In this document: one piece after another, positions 7,146 through 14,402 of the stretch
Numbering within the stretch: position 1 is the stretch's first letter
Layout: the number at the start of each line of letters is the position of its first letter
Assembly: GCA_045637525.1 (NCBI GenBank)
Contig: JAZTZP010000100.1
Span: forward strand, 1 to 14,728
Length of the DNA: 14,728 bases
Direction: 5' to 3'
DNA from: JAZTZP01 sp045637525
GTDB taxonomy: Bacteria > Bacillota > Clostridia > UBA1381
Position numbers and translations under genes: made by a program
The notes under the pieces: generated by a model
What the model saw: only the letters and a program-made list of their open reading frames with translations
The model's database searches: none
Told to the model about the DNA's origin: nothing

Positions 7146-8240
7146 ATGTCAAAAATAAAAAAAGAGCCTTTAATAAGAATCGGTAAGCGCCGGGAGCTTA
7201 CAAACAACCGTATATTATTGCTTCGGCTGTTCTCGGTTTTACTCGCTGTTGTTGCCGGCGGAATATTCGTTTTGTGTATCGGTCATAACCCGTTCGGCGT
7301 ATATGCTTCGATAGTTTCCGGTGCTTTCAGGAGTGCAATGGCATTTCAGGGAACTGTAAGGATTACGATACCGCTTCTGATTTCAGCGCTCGGAATTACA
7401 CTTGCTTTTAAGATGCAGTTCTGGAACATCGGTGCGGAAGGTCAGATAATCTGCGGTGCGATATGTGCATCTTATTTTGCACTTTTTCATAATACTCTGC
7501 CGCATTGGCTTTTAATTATTTTAATGTTTATAGCCGGAATTGTCGGCGGAGGCTTGTGGGGGCTTATACCGGCGTTCTTTAAGGCTAAGTTTAATACAAA
7601 TGAAACGCTTCTTACGCTTATGCTTAATTATATAGCATTAAACATTATTGTATTTCTGCGTGACGGTCCGTGGGCTGACCCGGATTCCGGCGGATTCCCC
7701 AAAATTGCGCGGTTTGTACAAAATGCTCAGCTTGACAAGGTTTTCGGAATACAAAGCGGCTGGATTATAGGACTTATACTTGTTGCTATGGTATTTGTTT
7801 ATCTTAAATATACAAAACACGGATATGAAATAAGCGTTGTAGGTGAAAGCCATGCGACTGCTTCATATGCCGGAATGAATGTTAAGATAATTACGCTTCG
7901 TACTATGTTTATTAGCGGTGCGATATGCGGAATAGGCGGAATGGTTCAGGCTTCAGGCTCGGATATGACGCTTGCAACATCTGTTGCCGGCGGTGTAGGA
8001 TTTACGGCTATTATAGTTGCATGGCTTGCTCAGCTTAATGCTTTCGGAATACTTCTTGTTTCATTCCTTTTCGGCGTGCTTGAAAAGGGTTCAAGCGTTA
8101 TGCAGTCAACATATGGGCTGTCTACATACTCGGCAGATGTGTTACAGGGAATAATTCTTTTCTTTGTGCTGGGCGGCGAGTTTTTCATAAGATACAAATT
8201 TATAATCAGAGGAAAGTCCCAAAAAGGAGGAGTAAAGTAA
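7146..8240 (+). CDS. Nucleoside ABC transporter permease, first subunit
   Basis: Integral membrane permease of the BPD_transp_2 (branched-chain/ribose/nucleoside) superfamily, 364 residues, with roughly nine or ten hydrophobic segments. It has a basic cytoplasmic N-terminus and the family motifs FWNIGAEGQI and GESHATASYAGMNV; the latter is the coupling loop that contacts the ATPase. I place the start at the ATG at 7146, with GAGGTGA (7131-7137) 8 nt before it, rather than the in-frame GTG at 7134, which lies within that ribosome site. It pairs with the second permease, whose ATG lies one base after this stop, to form the heterodimeric channel of a NupP/NupQ-type importer. An AGGAGG-like site just before the stop (about 8225-8231) serves the next gene. 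Confidence 0.92.
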   Translation: MSKIKKEPLIRIGKRRELTNNRILLLRLFSVLLAVVAGGIFVLCIGHNPFGVYASIVSGAFRSAMAFQGTVRITIPLLISALGITLAFKMQFWNIGAEGQIICGAICASYFALFHNTLPHWLLIILMFIAGIVGGGLWGLIPAFFKAKFNTNETLLTLMLNYIALNIIVFLRDGPWADPDSGGFPKIARFVQNAQLDKVFGIQSGWIIGLILVAMVFVYLKYTKHGYEISVVGESHATASYAGMNVKIITLRTMFISGAICGIGGMVQASGSDMTLATSVAGGVGFTAIIVAWLAQLNAFGILLVSFLFGVLEKGSSVMQSTYGLSTYSADVLQGIILFFVLGGEFFIRYKFIIRGKSQKGGVK

Positions 8241-8241
8241 T

Positions 8242-9198
8242 ATGGAAAAATTCTATCATTTTATTCAGGCATCAGTTCTTGCCGGTACTCCGATTTTGTT
8301 CGGTACTTTAGGTGAAATTATAAACGAAAAGTCGGGACATTTAAATCTCGGTGTTGAGGGGATGATGGCTCTTGGTGCTTGTGCCGGATTTATGTGCGGA
8401 TATTTTTCGGATAATTTGATTTTTGCACTTGTTGCTGCTGCTATTGCCGGCATGGTCGGTGCACTTATATATGCACTTCTTACGGTTAATTTTATGGCAA
8501 ATCAGAATGTTACAGGTCTTACTCTTACAATATTCGGACTTGGTCTTTCAAATTTTGTCGGCGAAAGTATGCTCGAAAAATCTCCCACCGGCTCTCTTAA
8601 GCTTCCGGATGGGATAACGGCATCACTTGCAAATATAAATATTCCCGGACTTTCTGACTTGCCCGGTGTTGGTGTAATGCTTTTTTCATATAATCCGCTT
8701 GTGTATCTTGGTATAATATTTGCGATTATAATTACGATATACTTACTCCATACTAAAAAAGGTCTCGAAGTTCGTGCTATTGGCGAAAATCCTGCAATGG
8801 CAGATGCTGCCGGTGTTAATGTTACAAAGCTTAAATATATAAATCTTCTTGCCGGAGGTGCGTGCTGTGGTATAGGCGGTGCGTATTGCTCAATGATAAC
8901 CTGCGGCGGTGTGTGGATGGCTAATTCCGTAAACGGTATGGGATGGATTGCGGTTGCACTTGTTATATTTGCCGCATGGCATCCGTCAAAAGCAATTTTC
9001 GGTGCGTTTGTTTTCGGTGCGTGCAGTATTTTAAAATACTATATCGAAAAATCATTCCTGCCTATTCCGAATGCTTTTTATGATATGCTGCCGTTTGCGA
9101 TAACTGCACTTGTTTTAATAGTTTCTTCGATAAAGAAATCAAAAGAAGGCGCTCAACCGGCCGCTTGCGGAGTGAATTATTATAGGGAAGAAAGATAA
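8242..9198 (+). CDS. Nucleoside ABC transporter permease, second subunit
   Basis: A 318-residue integral membrane permease of the same superfamily as its neighbour but clearly distinct from it. The N-terminal segment TPILFGTLGEIINEKSGHLN followed by LGVEGMMALGA is the hallmark of the second (NupQ-like) subunit. GENPAMADAAGVNV is the coupling loop, and about eight to ten hydrophobic helices are visible. GGAGGA lies a few bases before the ATG, inside the end of the previous gene, so translation is probably coupled. It is the last gene of the xpt-importer unit. Its TAA stop (9196-9198) is the first triplet of a 16-bp palindrome that opens the hairpin array, so that AT-rich hairpin may define the 3' end of the mRNA, although no adjoining T-run makes it a standard terminator. 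Confidence 0.92.
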   Translation: MEKFYHFIQASVLAGTPILFGTLGEIINEKSGHLNLGVEGMMALGACAGFMCGYFSDNLIFALVAAAIAGMVGALIYALLTVNFMANQNVTGLTLTIFGLGLSNFVGESMLEKSPTGSLKLPDGITASLANINIPGLSDLPGVGVMLFSYNPLVYLGIIFAIIITIYLLHTKKGLEVRAIGENPAMADAAGVNVTKLKYINLLAGGACCGIGGAYCSMITCGGVWMANSVNGMGWIAVALVIFAAWHPSKAIFGAFVFGACSILKYYIEKSFLPIPNAFYDMLPFAITALVLIVSSIKKSKEGAQPAACGVNYYREER

Positions 9199-9416
9199 AT
9201 TATAGTTTAGCTTCGCTAAACTATAATTTACAGTGAAATTTTTTGCCACAGGCAAAAAGTGAAATCCAACCATATGGTTGGGTGAAATTCGCATAAATGC
9301 GAGTGAAATTTGCGGCGAATTCGCCGCAAGTTATGGAAAGAAAATCGCCAAACGATTTTCTGATTTAAAATTCAGAAATTGCAAGCAATTTCACTCACAC
9401 GAAGTGTGAATTTTAC
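9196..9416. repeat. Array of different palindromes joined by a constant GTGAAAT linker
   Basis: The array opens with a perfect 16-bp hairpin (9196-9211/9215-9230). GTGAAAT then occurs at 9233, 9259, 9282 and 9303, and after each copy stands a different self-complementary core: 9240-9258 (TTTTTGCC arms), 9266-9281 (CCAACC arms), 9289-9302 (TCGCA arms) and 9310-9329 (fully palindromic). More hairpins follow at 9339-9361, 9357-9378 and 9375-9392. The linker then appears reversed, as ATTTCAC (9388) and ATTTTAC (9410), around core 9395-9409 (TCACAC-GAA-GTGTGA). There is no reading frame here. The linker is conserved and the palindromes vary, the opposite of CRISPR logic. The function is unknown. 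Confidence 0.8.
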
Positions 9417-9443
9417 ATTATAATTGCAATAAGGAGTTTTTTC

Positions 9444-10109
9444 ATGAGTTTAAATGCAAAGCAGAATATAAAATGCCCTTCCTGCGGACAGATGCATGAG
9501 ATAGTGGTTTGGAATTCGATTACGGTTAAGGATAGTCCGGATCTTAAGAAGGATTTACTTGCCGGGAATATAAATATTTTCAAGTGTCCCGATTGTGAAT
9601 GCAGGGCGCTTATGAGTGTGCCTCTTTTATATAACGACAGTGATAAAAAGCTTATGATTTCATTTTCACCGTCGGATGACAGGCAGGCCTCGGCGAAGCT
9701 TTTTGAACAGATGTGCGAGAGTGCCAAAAATTCGGAGGATTTTGAAATTCCGGAGGGGTATAATCTCAGGTTTGTGACTGAGTATAACAGCTTACTCGAA
9801 AAAATTCTTGTGACAGACAGCGGACTCTGGGATAAGGCGATAGAGGTTTTAAAGCTTCTGATACTTTCTCAGGAGCCGGAAAAGATAGAGCAGCGTTCGT
9901 GTGTTTTCGGTAAATTTGAGCAGGACGAAATTGAGTTTATGGTAAAGGACGAAAAGGAAAATCAGATATACACTTCAAGAGTGCCTAAAAAGTCCTATGA
10001 TCAGATAGAATATGAGCTTAAGGCATCCGGCGTGAAGCCTTACAGCTTTAACTGGGAGATTGTAGACGGAGATTATGCTTCAGCTCTTCTTAACGGAATT
10101 AATAATTAA
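9444..10109 (+). CDS. CpXC-domain protein
   Basis: A 221-residue soluble protein with a zinc-ribbon-like N-terminus: Cys11-Pro-Ser-Cys14 and, after a long spacer, Cys48-Pro-Asp-Cys51 (plus Cys53). The two CPxC knuckles and the intervening strand pattern match the CpXC domain (PF14353), found in clostridial proteins of unknown function. The rest, from about residue 75, is acidic and mixed alpha/beta, with no catalytic motif I recognise. No signal peptide or membrane helix is seen. AAGGAG (9431-9436) lies 7 nt before the ATG. It appears to be a single-gene unit: the hairpin array lies upstream and a strong terminator follows the stop. Its promoter is not clear; a TATAAT at 9419-9424 lacks a -35 and is too close to the start codon. 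Confidence 0.8.
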   Translation: MSLNAKQNIKCPSCGQMHEIVVWNSITVKDSPDLKKDLLAGNINIFKCPDCECRALMSVPLLYNDSDKKLMISFSPSDDRQASAKLFEQMCESAKNSEDFEIPEGYNLRFVTEYNSLLEKILVTDSGLWDKAIEVLKLLILSQEPEKIEQRSCVFGKFEQDEIEFMVKDEKENQIYTSRVPKKSYDQIEYELKASGVKPYSFNWEIVDGDYASALLNGINN

Positions 10110-10110
10110 A

Positions 10111-10157
10111 TTTAAAACAGTCGGCATTTCGATATGATATATGCCGGCTGTTTTGAA
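10111..10157 (+). terminator. Intrinsic terminator of the CpXC gene
   Basis: The arms 10114-10127 and 10141-10154 pair over 14 bp with one G-U, extendable to 17 bp (10111-10157). The GC-rich middle is flanked by AAAA and TTTT, so it could act in both directions. It ends the CpXC transcript and insulates the M15 gene, whose own promoter follows about 80 nt later. Confidence 0.85.
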
Positions 10158-10234
10158 TTTTGACAGAGGGAAAATTATGTTTAATTCTCATATATTCGCT
10201 TTTTAGGATATAAGTTGTAATTTGCTGAAAAGTG

Positions 10235-10263
10235 TTGACTTTTTCGTATATTCGTGTTACAAT
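10235..10263 (+). promoter_or_regulatory. Sigma-A promoter of the M15 peptidase gene
   Basis: TTGACT (10235-10240) and TACAAT (10258-10263) have the ideal 17-bp spacing. Transcription should begin near 10270, giving an unusually long leader of about 137 nt that contains the folded region at 10275-10377. Confidence 0.85.
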
Positions 10264-10274
10264 GGTATTGGATT

Positions 10275-10377
10275 TGAATTTCCGCCGAAAGGGGGCATGG
10301 CTATTTTGGTATAAAATTTTATAAATTTGACTCCAAAAGCTACGCTCTTACCCTCGTCCATGTTTTGCGGAAATTTA
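10275..10377 (+). promoter_or_regulatory. Structured 5' leader, possible riboswitch or other cis-regulatory RNA
   Basis: The ends pair over 11 bp with one G-U (10275-10285 with 10367-10377; core AATTTCCGC/GCGGAAATT). Nested inside are GCATGG/CCATGT (10295-10300 with 10358-10363), TTTTGG/CCAAAA (10304-10309 with 10333-10338) and a 14-nt palindrome (10310-10323). A GGGGG run (10291-10295) could make a further contact with ACCCTC (10350-10355). The fold ends 15 nt before the ribosome site AAGGAGG (10393-10399). I tried to match it to the purine, c-di-GMP, c-di-AMP, TPP and T-box consensus patterns I know and found no fit, so the class is unassigned. Confidence 0.5.
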
Positions 10378-10406
10378 TTGAATTTATCATACAAGGAGGT
10401 AATGCT

Positions 10407-11261
10407 ATGACAAAAAAAGTTTTGTTTATGTCAAAGTCAATATTAATAACAAGTATAATATTTTCGGGATTTACAGCGTTTGCGGAGGATGCACAGACCG
10501 AAGCTCATTATGAGCCTGCTTCTGTTTCGGTAAGAGGTGCATCGGATTTAGTCAGGTATTCTGTAAAAAAAGACAGTTCTACATATGTATCAAAAAATTT
10601 CAGGGTAAGCGAATTTAAAAGCAATGACGGTGCGGACGCTGTTTTGATAGATAAAGAGCTTGTAACCATACTTCAGAATATTCGTGACCATTTCGGAGCG
10701 GCTGTTACAGTAAATTCGGCATACAGAACTGCGGAATATAACGAGAAGGTAGGCGGCGGAAAAAATTCTCTGCATCTTCAGGGGCGTGCTGCTGATATAA
10801 AGGTTACGGGTGTGTCTCCGTGGGAGATTGCCAAATACGCCGAAACGATAGGAGTAAGAGGTATTGGAGTGTACAGCACGTTTGTTCACATCGACACACG
10901 GGATACAAAGTATTATTGGAACAGCATAAACGGTGGAAGCTCGCAGGTTTCGTCATTTGGCGGTAAGTTTAACTCAAAACCATACAACACGGTGAATGCC
11001 GGTGTTGTTACGGGACTTAAAGTGAACACGAGCGGAAAAACAGTAAATGTTACATGGAATAAATCGGATAATGCGACGTCTTATGATGTGTATTTAATAA
11101 CTTCACCTTACGGCTGGAATGATGTTAAATATAAGAAAACAGTATATTCCGATTCCTGTTCATTTACTAATGTGGCAAAAGGCAGCTACTATGCATTTGC
11201 AGTTTCAAGACCGAACGGCGATGAGATGCAAAGCATTTGGGTTCCGTTTAAAATAAATTAG
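10407..11261 (+). CDS. Secreted M15-family peptidase (D,D-carboxypeptidase-like) with C-terminal FN3/Ig-like domain
   Basis: A predicted zinc peptidase acting on cell-wall peptide cross-links outside the cell. Residues 1 to about 26 form a Sec signal peptide ending AFA before Glu-Asp. The M15-type (M15A_3/YcbK-like) domain covers about residues 60-170: NSAYRTAEYN, then SLHLQGRAADI with His123 and Asp130, then VHID with His161, which form the zinc triad. From about 195 to 284 is a beta-rich fibronectin-type-III-like domain (VTGLKVNTSGKTVNVTW and a conserved SYDVYL strand), probably a wall- or carbohydrate-binding module. I chose the ATG at 10407 because AAGGAGG lies 7 nt before it and the signal peptide then starts properly; an in-frame TTG at 10365 lies within the folded leader. 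It has its own promoter and ends in a terminator shared with the convergent SLH gene. Confidence 0.88.
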   Translation: MTKKVLFMSKSILITSIIFSGFTAFAEDAQTEAHYEPASVSVRGASDLVRYSVKKDSSTYVSKNFRVSEFKSNDGADAVLIDKELVTILQNIRDHFGAAVTVNSAYRTAEYNEKVGGGKNSLHLQGRAADIKVTGVSPWEIAKYAETIGVRGIGVYSTFVHIDTRDTKYYWNSINGGSSQVSSFGGKFNSKPYNTVNAGVVTGLKVNTSGKTVNVTWNKSDNATSYDVYLITSPYGWNDVKYKKTVYSDSCSFTNVAKGSYYAFAVSRPNGDEMQSIWVPFKIN

Positions 11262-11308
11262 AATAATCAAAAAAATACAGCATAATTGCTGTATTTTTTT
11301 GATTATTC
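11261..11308. terminator. Perfect bidirectional terminator between convergent genes
   Basis: A flawless 22-bp stem (11261-11282 with 11287-11308) closes a TAAT loop. It contains seven As on one arm and seven Ts on the other, so either strand yields a hairpin with a U-rich side. The last base of the M15 stop TAG is the first base of the stem, and the opposing gene's TAA (11303-11305) lies inside it. Confidence 0.93.
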
Positions 11309-13630
11309 AAGCAGACGCATGAGTGTTGTTATGCTTTGTTCTGTTGTATAGATGTCTTTGGGTGAGAAATGATTTTTATCTGTTCCTATCATTATTCCGA
11401 GATTATACATGCCATTTATATGGTTTACTGCCCAGTCGGACATTTCGTCGTAATCTTTGAATATATCGGAATTATTCCACTTTGGTATTGTTATGTTCAT
11501 AAAATCTGCTGAACGTGAGAGGATAACAGCTGCTTCTTCTCTTGTTATGCTTTTATCTGGTTCAAACTTTCCGTCGCCTGTACCGAGCACTATTCCGGCA
11601 TCACACAGCTTTAAGCAGGCGTAGTCGGTTGTATCGGAGAAAGATGACTTTGGCTTAACGGTGTTCATATATCCTGACCCGCTCAGCATAGTGTATGCAA
11701 TGCGACAGAAATCCTGCCTTGTTGCAGGGAGCACGGGCGAAGGTGCATTATCGGGGATAAAGCCTTTTGAGAGCATTTTTGCAATAGCCGGCTTTGCCCA
11801 CTCGCTTGCACCGTTTAAGTCGAAGTTTACTTCATTTGGTATAGATGAAACACTCCACCAATCCTCGCCGTATGATGCAAATATACCGTTACGTGCTGTG
11901 GTTACATAAAATACACCGTCTTTACAGGTCATGGAAACAGGAAGGCTGTCGAATGCTTTTTCGGATATTATATTAAAGTCTTTATCCATTATAAAAACGC
12001 TCGAATAGCCCCATGTGTTATAATAAAAGTTTGGAAGTCCGTCCCATGCACACCAGCGTGCGGCTTTGATATTTCCGGAATCAATAATTTCATAGCTCTC
12101 AAGATTTCCGGAAAATGCATTTAAAGTGTTTTCGGGGAGAATGTCTTCATAGTCTTTTACATATGTTGTATTATCATAAAACTTTTTTGGCTTTATGGTT
12201 TCAAATATTTCTGAATAGTCCGGAGTATACGGCTCGTCGTTTATTACAAATTCGTTTTGCGTGCCGCCTGTATAGTTTACGGGGAGCAGTGTGTTTATAT
12301 AAAATACTGCCGTTTCACCCGGCGATATTTCACGGCTTGCAAGGTAATCGGTTTTTGCCGGTGTTGACATGGTTTTTGCTACGGCAAATTCAAAATCATT
12401 GTTTTCATCTGACATATAAACTATTAAATTTGCAGAGGTTGTTGCCCTGTATTCAAAATAACGGGGTTTTGAGCCTGTATTGGTTACATTTATATGATAT
12501 GATGTTATAACTCCGTAGTTTCCCATACTGCATCCATAGCCCTGATTATCTGCCGATACATCAAGTTTAAAGTTTGGCTCATAGTATTCCGGCGATGACG
12601 CAAATGCCGGTTCATATTGTCTTGTATCACTTCTTGTAGTGTCAAACACCCAGATATTGTCACGTTTGGTGACTTTTTTTCCATAGAAATTCAGCTTGCT
12701 GTCATCCTTATAATAAAGCGGAAGCATATCGTTTTCGACGGTTGCACGTTTTGACCATATGTCATCCTGAGGATTGAGATTTGTAAGCCATTTTGTTAAT
12801 TCTGCGCCTTCGGGGACGTATTGGTTATGAATGGTAACCGGAAGGGCGGTGCCGGATTCTGTGCTGTCGTCTATTACATACGAAAGCTCTGCACTAACCT
12901 GAGGCAATGAAGGGGCAACTCCTTTTAAGCAACGGTCACGGCGGTAGCTTCCGAATGCTGTTTCAGAGGCTGAAAAGCCGCTTCTGTCACCGAGTGTTCC
13001 GTTATGACGGAATGCGGCAACGTTTAAGCTTGCAGTTCCTGTTTCAATTTCAATTTTTGCCTGTATATGAACGGGCATACAGAAATGAGTTGTTTTGTAG
13101 TCGGCAAGATAACGGCTAAGCCATGTGGTTTCGCCCTTTTTTAAGGTGATGGTTATGGGTTTTGGATTGTGTCCCGTAAATATATTTTCGCCATCTGCTG
13201 ATATGATTGGCACATCAAGCATTCCGGCACATACATTCAAACAGCCCCAATCGGATTCGTATCGGTATTCGGTGCTGTCTTTTTTGTATGAAACGGCACG
13301 TCCTGTTTCAAATTCAGAGTCGTGTATGGTTATGGTACAGTCCGTTTTGGCAGTTATTTCTGTATCAAGCTCCACGTCATATCCTTTTTTGCCGCTGCCT
13401 GTATAATTAAAATGCGACAGATAAAGATGATACATACCGGCATCAAGGTCTTCATTGTTCATGATATATGAAGGGTTTGTGCCGTTTGCGAGTATGTCGT
13501 CCGTAATAGCTTCGGGGTTGTTTGAATAGATAAAATATCCGCCACCGGCGGGGGTGAATTCAAGGTTTTGTGCGTGAGTCGTGCACGCAAACGCAATAAT
13601 AAAAATGAATATGAAAATCAGTTTTTTCAT
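11303..13630 (-). CDS. Large secreted SLH-domain surface protein
   Basis: A 775-residue exported protein. Residues 1-20 are a Sec signal peptide (KKL, hydrophobic run, then THA before Gln). Residues 21 to about 580 are beta-rich, with no family I recognise: many Asp/Tyr/Thr strands, a segment suggestive of immunoglobulin-like folds (about 250-480) and a Trp/Tyr-rich stretch (about 500-580) that looks propeller-like. Three S-layer-homology repeats finish the protein (about 590-645, 655-712 and 716-775), the middle one being the clearest, with VLGTGDGKFEPDKSITREEAAVIL. These would anchor it non-covalently to wall polymer. Cys16 in the signal does not sit in a good lipobox. Its ATG overlaps the tcdA stop (ATGA) and AAAGGA lies 10 nt upstream, so it is read from the tcdA promoter. 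The ligand or enzyme role of the large N-terminal part is unknown. Confidence 0.85.
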   Translation of the reverse strand: MKKLIFIFIFIIAFACTTHAQNLEFTPAGGGYFIYSNNPEAITDDILANGTNPSYIMNNEDLDAGMYHLYLSHFNYTGSGKKGYDVELDTEITAKTDCTITIHDSEFETGRAVSYKKDSTEYRYESDWGCLNVCAGMLDVPIISADGENIFTGHNPKPITITLKKGETTWLSRYLADYKTTHFCMPVHIQAKIEIETGTASLNVAAFRHNGTLGDRSGFSASETAFGSYRRDRCLKGVAPSLPQVSAELSYVIDDSTESGTALPVTIHNQYVPEGAELTKWLTNLNPQDDIWSKRATVENDMLPLYYKDDSKLNFYGKKVTKRDNIWVFDTTRSDTRQYEPAFASSPEYYEPNFKLDVSADNQGYGCSMGNYGVITSYHINVTNTGSKPRYFEYRATTSANLIVYMSDENNDFEFAVAKTMSTPAKTDYLASREISPGETAVFYINTLLPVNYTGGTQNEFVINDEPYTPDYSEIFETIKPKKFYDNTTYVKDYEDILPENTLNAFSGNLESYEIIDSGNIKAARWCAWDGLPNFYYNTWGYSSVFIMDKDFNIISEKAFDSLPVSMTCKDGVFYVTTARNGIFASYGEDWWSVSSIPNEVNFDLNGASEWAKPAIAKMLSKGFIPDNAPSPVLPATRQDFCRIAYTMLSGSGYMNTVKPKSSFSDTTDYACLKLCDAGIVLGTGDGKFEPDKSITREEAAVILSRSADFMNITIPKWNNSDIFKDYDEMSDWAVNHINGMYNLGIMIGTDKNHFSPKDIYTTEQSITTLMRLLE

Positions 13631-14355
13631 GGGTTGCCAGTCCTTTCTTCGGTTAAATCTCTGATAACTTTTCCGGCGAGTATAAGCCCTGCCGCAGACG
13701 GTACAAAGGATATGCTTCCGGGGGTACGACGTTTTTCATGGGCGGACGGTTCTTCTTCTATGGTGTCCGGCGTGAGTGCTTCTTCTTTTGAATATACCAC
13801 AGTAAGTTTTTTTACGCCTCTTTTTTTCAGTTCACGCCGCATAACCTTTGCCAACGGACACACTGAGGTGTTATATATATCGTCAATTTCAAACAGCTCC
13901 GGGTGAAGCTTGTTTCCGGCACCCATAGAGCTTATGCATGGTATGCCGTTTTTATATGCACGTTCCGCAATATCAAGCTTTGCTGATACGGTGTCTATTG
14001 CGTCTATTATATAATCATACTTAAAAAGCTCAAATTCATCACCGTTTTCAGGGAGATAGAATTTATTAATGACAGTTACTTCGGCTGACGGATTGATGTC
14101 GGCGATGCGTTTTTTCATGACCTCGGTTTTAAGCTGACCGACTGTTGAGTTAAGGGCGATGAGTTGTCTGTTGATATTTGACTCACTCACAACATCGTCA
14201 TCTACAAGAGTGATACGGCCCACGCCACACCTTGCAACAGCCTCGGCGGCAAAAGAGCCCACTCCGCCTACTCCGAAAATGATTATATTTGAATTTTTCA
14301 GACGCTCCATTGCATCAGCGCCTAAAAGCATCTGAGTTCTGATAAATGTATTCAA
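13627..14355 (-). CDS. tcdA: tRNA threonylcarbamoyladenosine dehydratase (TcdA/CsdL, ThiF/E1-like)
   Basis: ATP-dependent dehydratase that cyclises t6A37 of ANN-decoding tRNAs to ct6A; cytoplasmic. The E1-like adenylating domain is complete: GVGGVG (28-33), the acidic strand end LVDDD (50-54), NINRQ (60-64), Lys76 and DAIDT (118-122). SVCPLAKVMRRELKKRG (164-180) is the tRNA-related segment typical of clostridial and bacillar members, as I recall them, and the 242-residue length fits. Translation starts at TTG (14355-14353) with a strong AGGAGG 8 nt upstream; the next in-frame ATG is codon 9 and lacks a ribosome site. A perfect consensus promoter lies just ahead. The stop overlaps the SLH gene's ATG by four bases, so the two genes form an operon although their functions are unrelated. 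Confidence 0.93.
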   Translation of the reverse strand: MNTFIRTQMLLGADAMERLKNSNIIIFGVGGVGSFAAEAVARCGVGRITLVDDDVVSESNINRQLIALNSTVGQLKTEVMKKRIADINPSAEVTVINKFYLPENGDEFELFKYDYIIDAIDTVSAKLDIAERAYKNGIPCISSMGAGNKLHPELFEIDDIYNTSVCPLAKVMRRELKKRGVKKLTVVYSKEEALTPDTIEEEPSAHEKRRTPGSISFVPSAAGLILAGKVIRDLTEERTGNP

Positions 14356-14402
14356 CGGTAAAACCTCCTGTCGCAGATTAAAGCATTAGTTTATCTGTTT
14401 AT

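Noticed and set aside
9231..9416. CRISPR array
   Set aside because: The repeated unit is only 7 nt and the variable parts are 14-20 nt palindromes rather than unique spacers; the repeat switches strand and no cas gene is nearby.
9419..9424. TATAAT as the -10 box of the CpXC gene
   Set aside because: No -35 element lies 16-18 bp upstream, and transcription would start on the ribosome site.
10365..10406. TTG at 10365 as the M15 peptidase start
   Set aside because: It lies in the folded leader without a ribosome site and would put a non-signal segment before the signal peptide; the ATG at 10407 has AAGGAGG 7 nt upstream.
12115..12510. 131-residue plus-strand reading frame within the SLH gene
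   Set aside because: It is antisense to a gene with signal peptide and SLH repeats; its Leu/His/Phe-rich sequence is typical of a reversed frame and it has no ribosome site that I can see.
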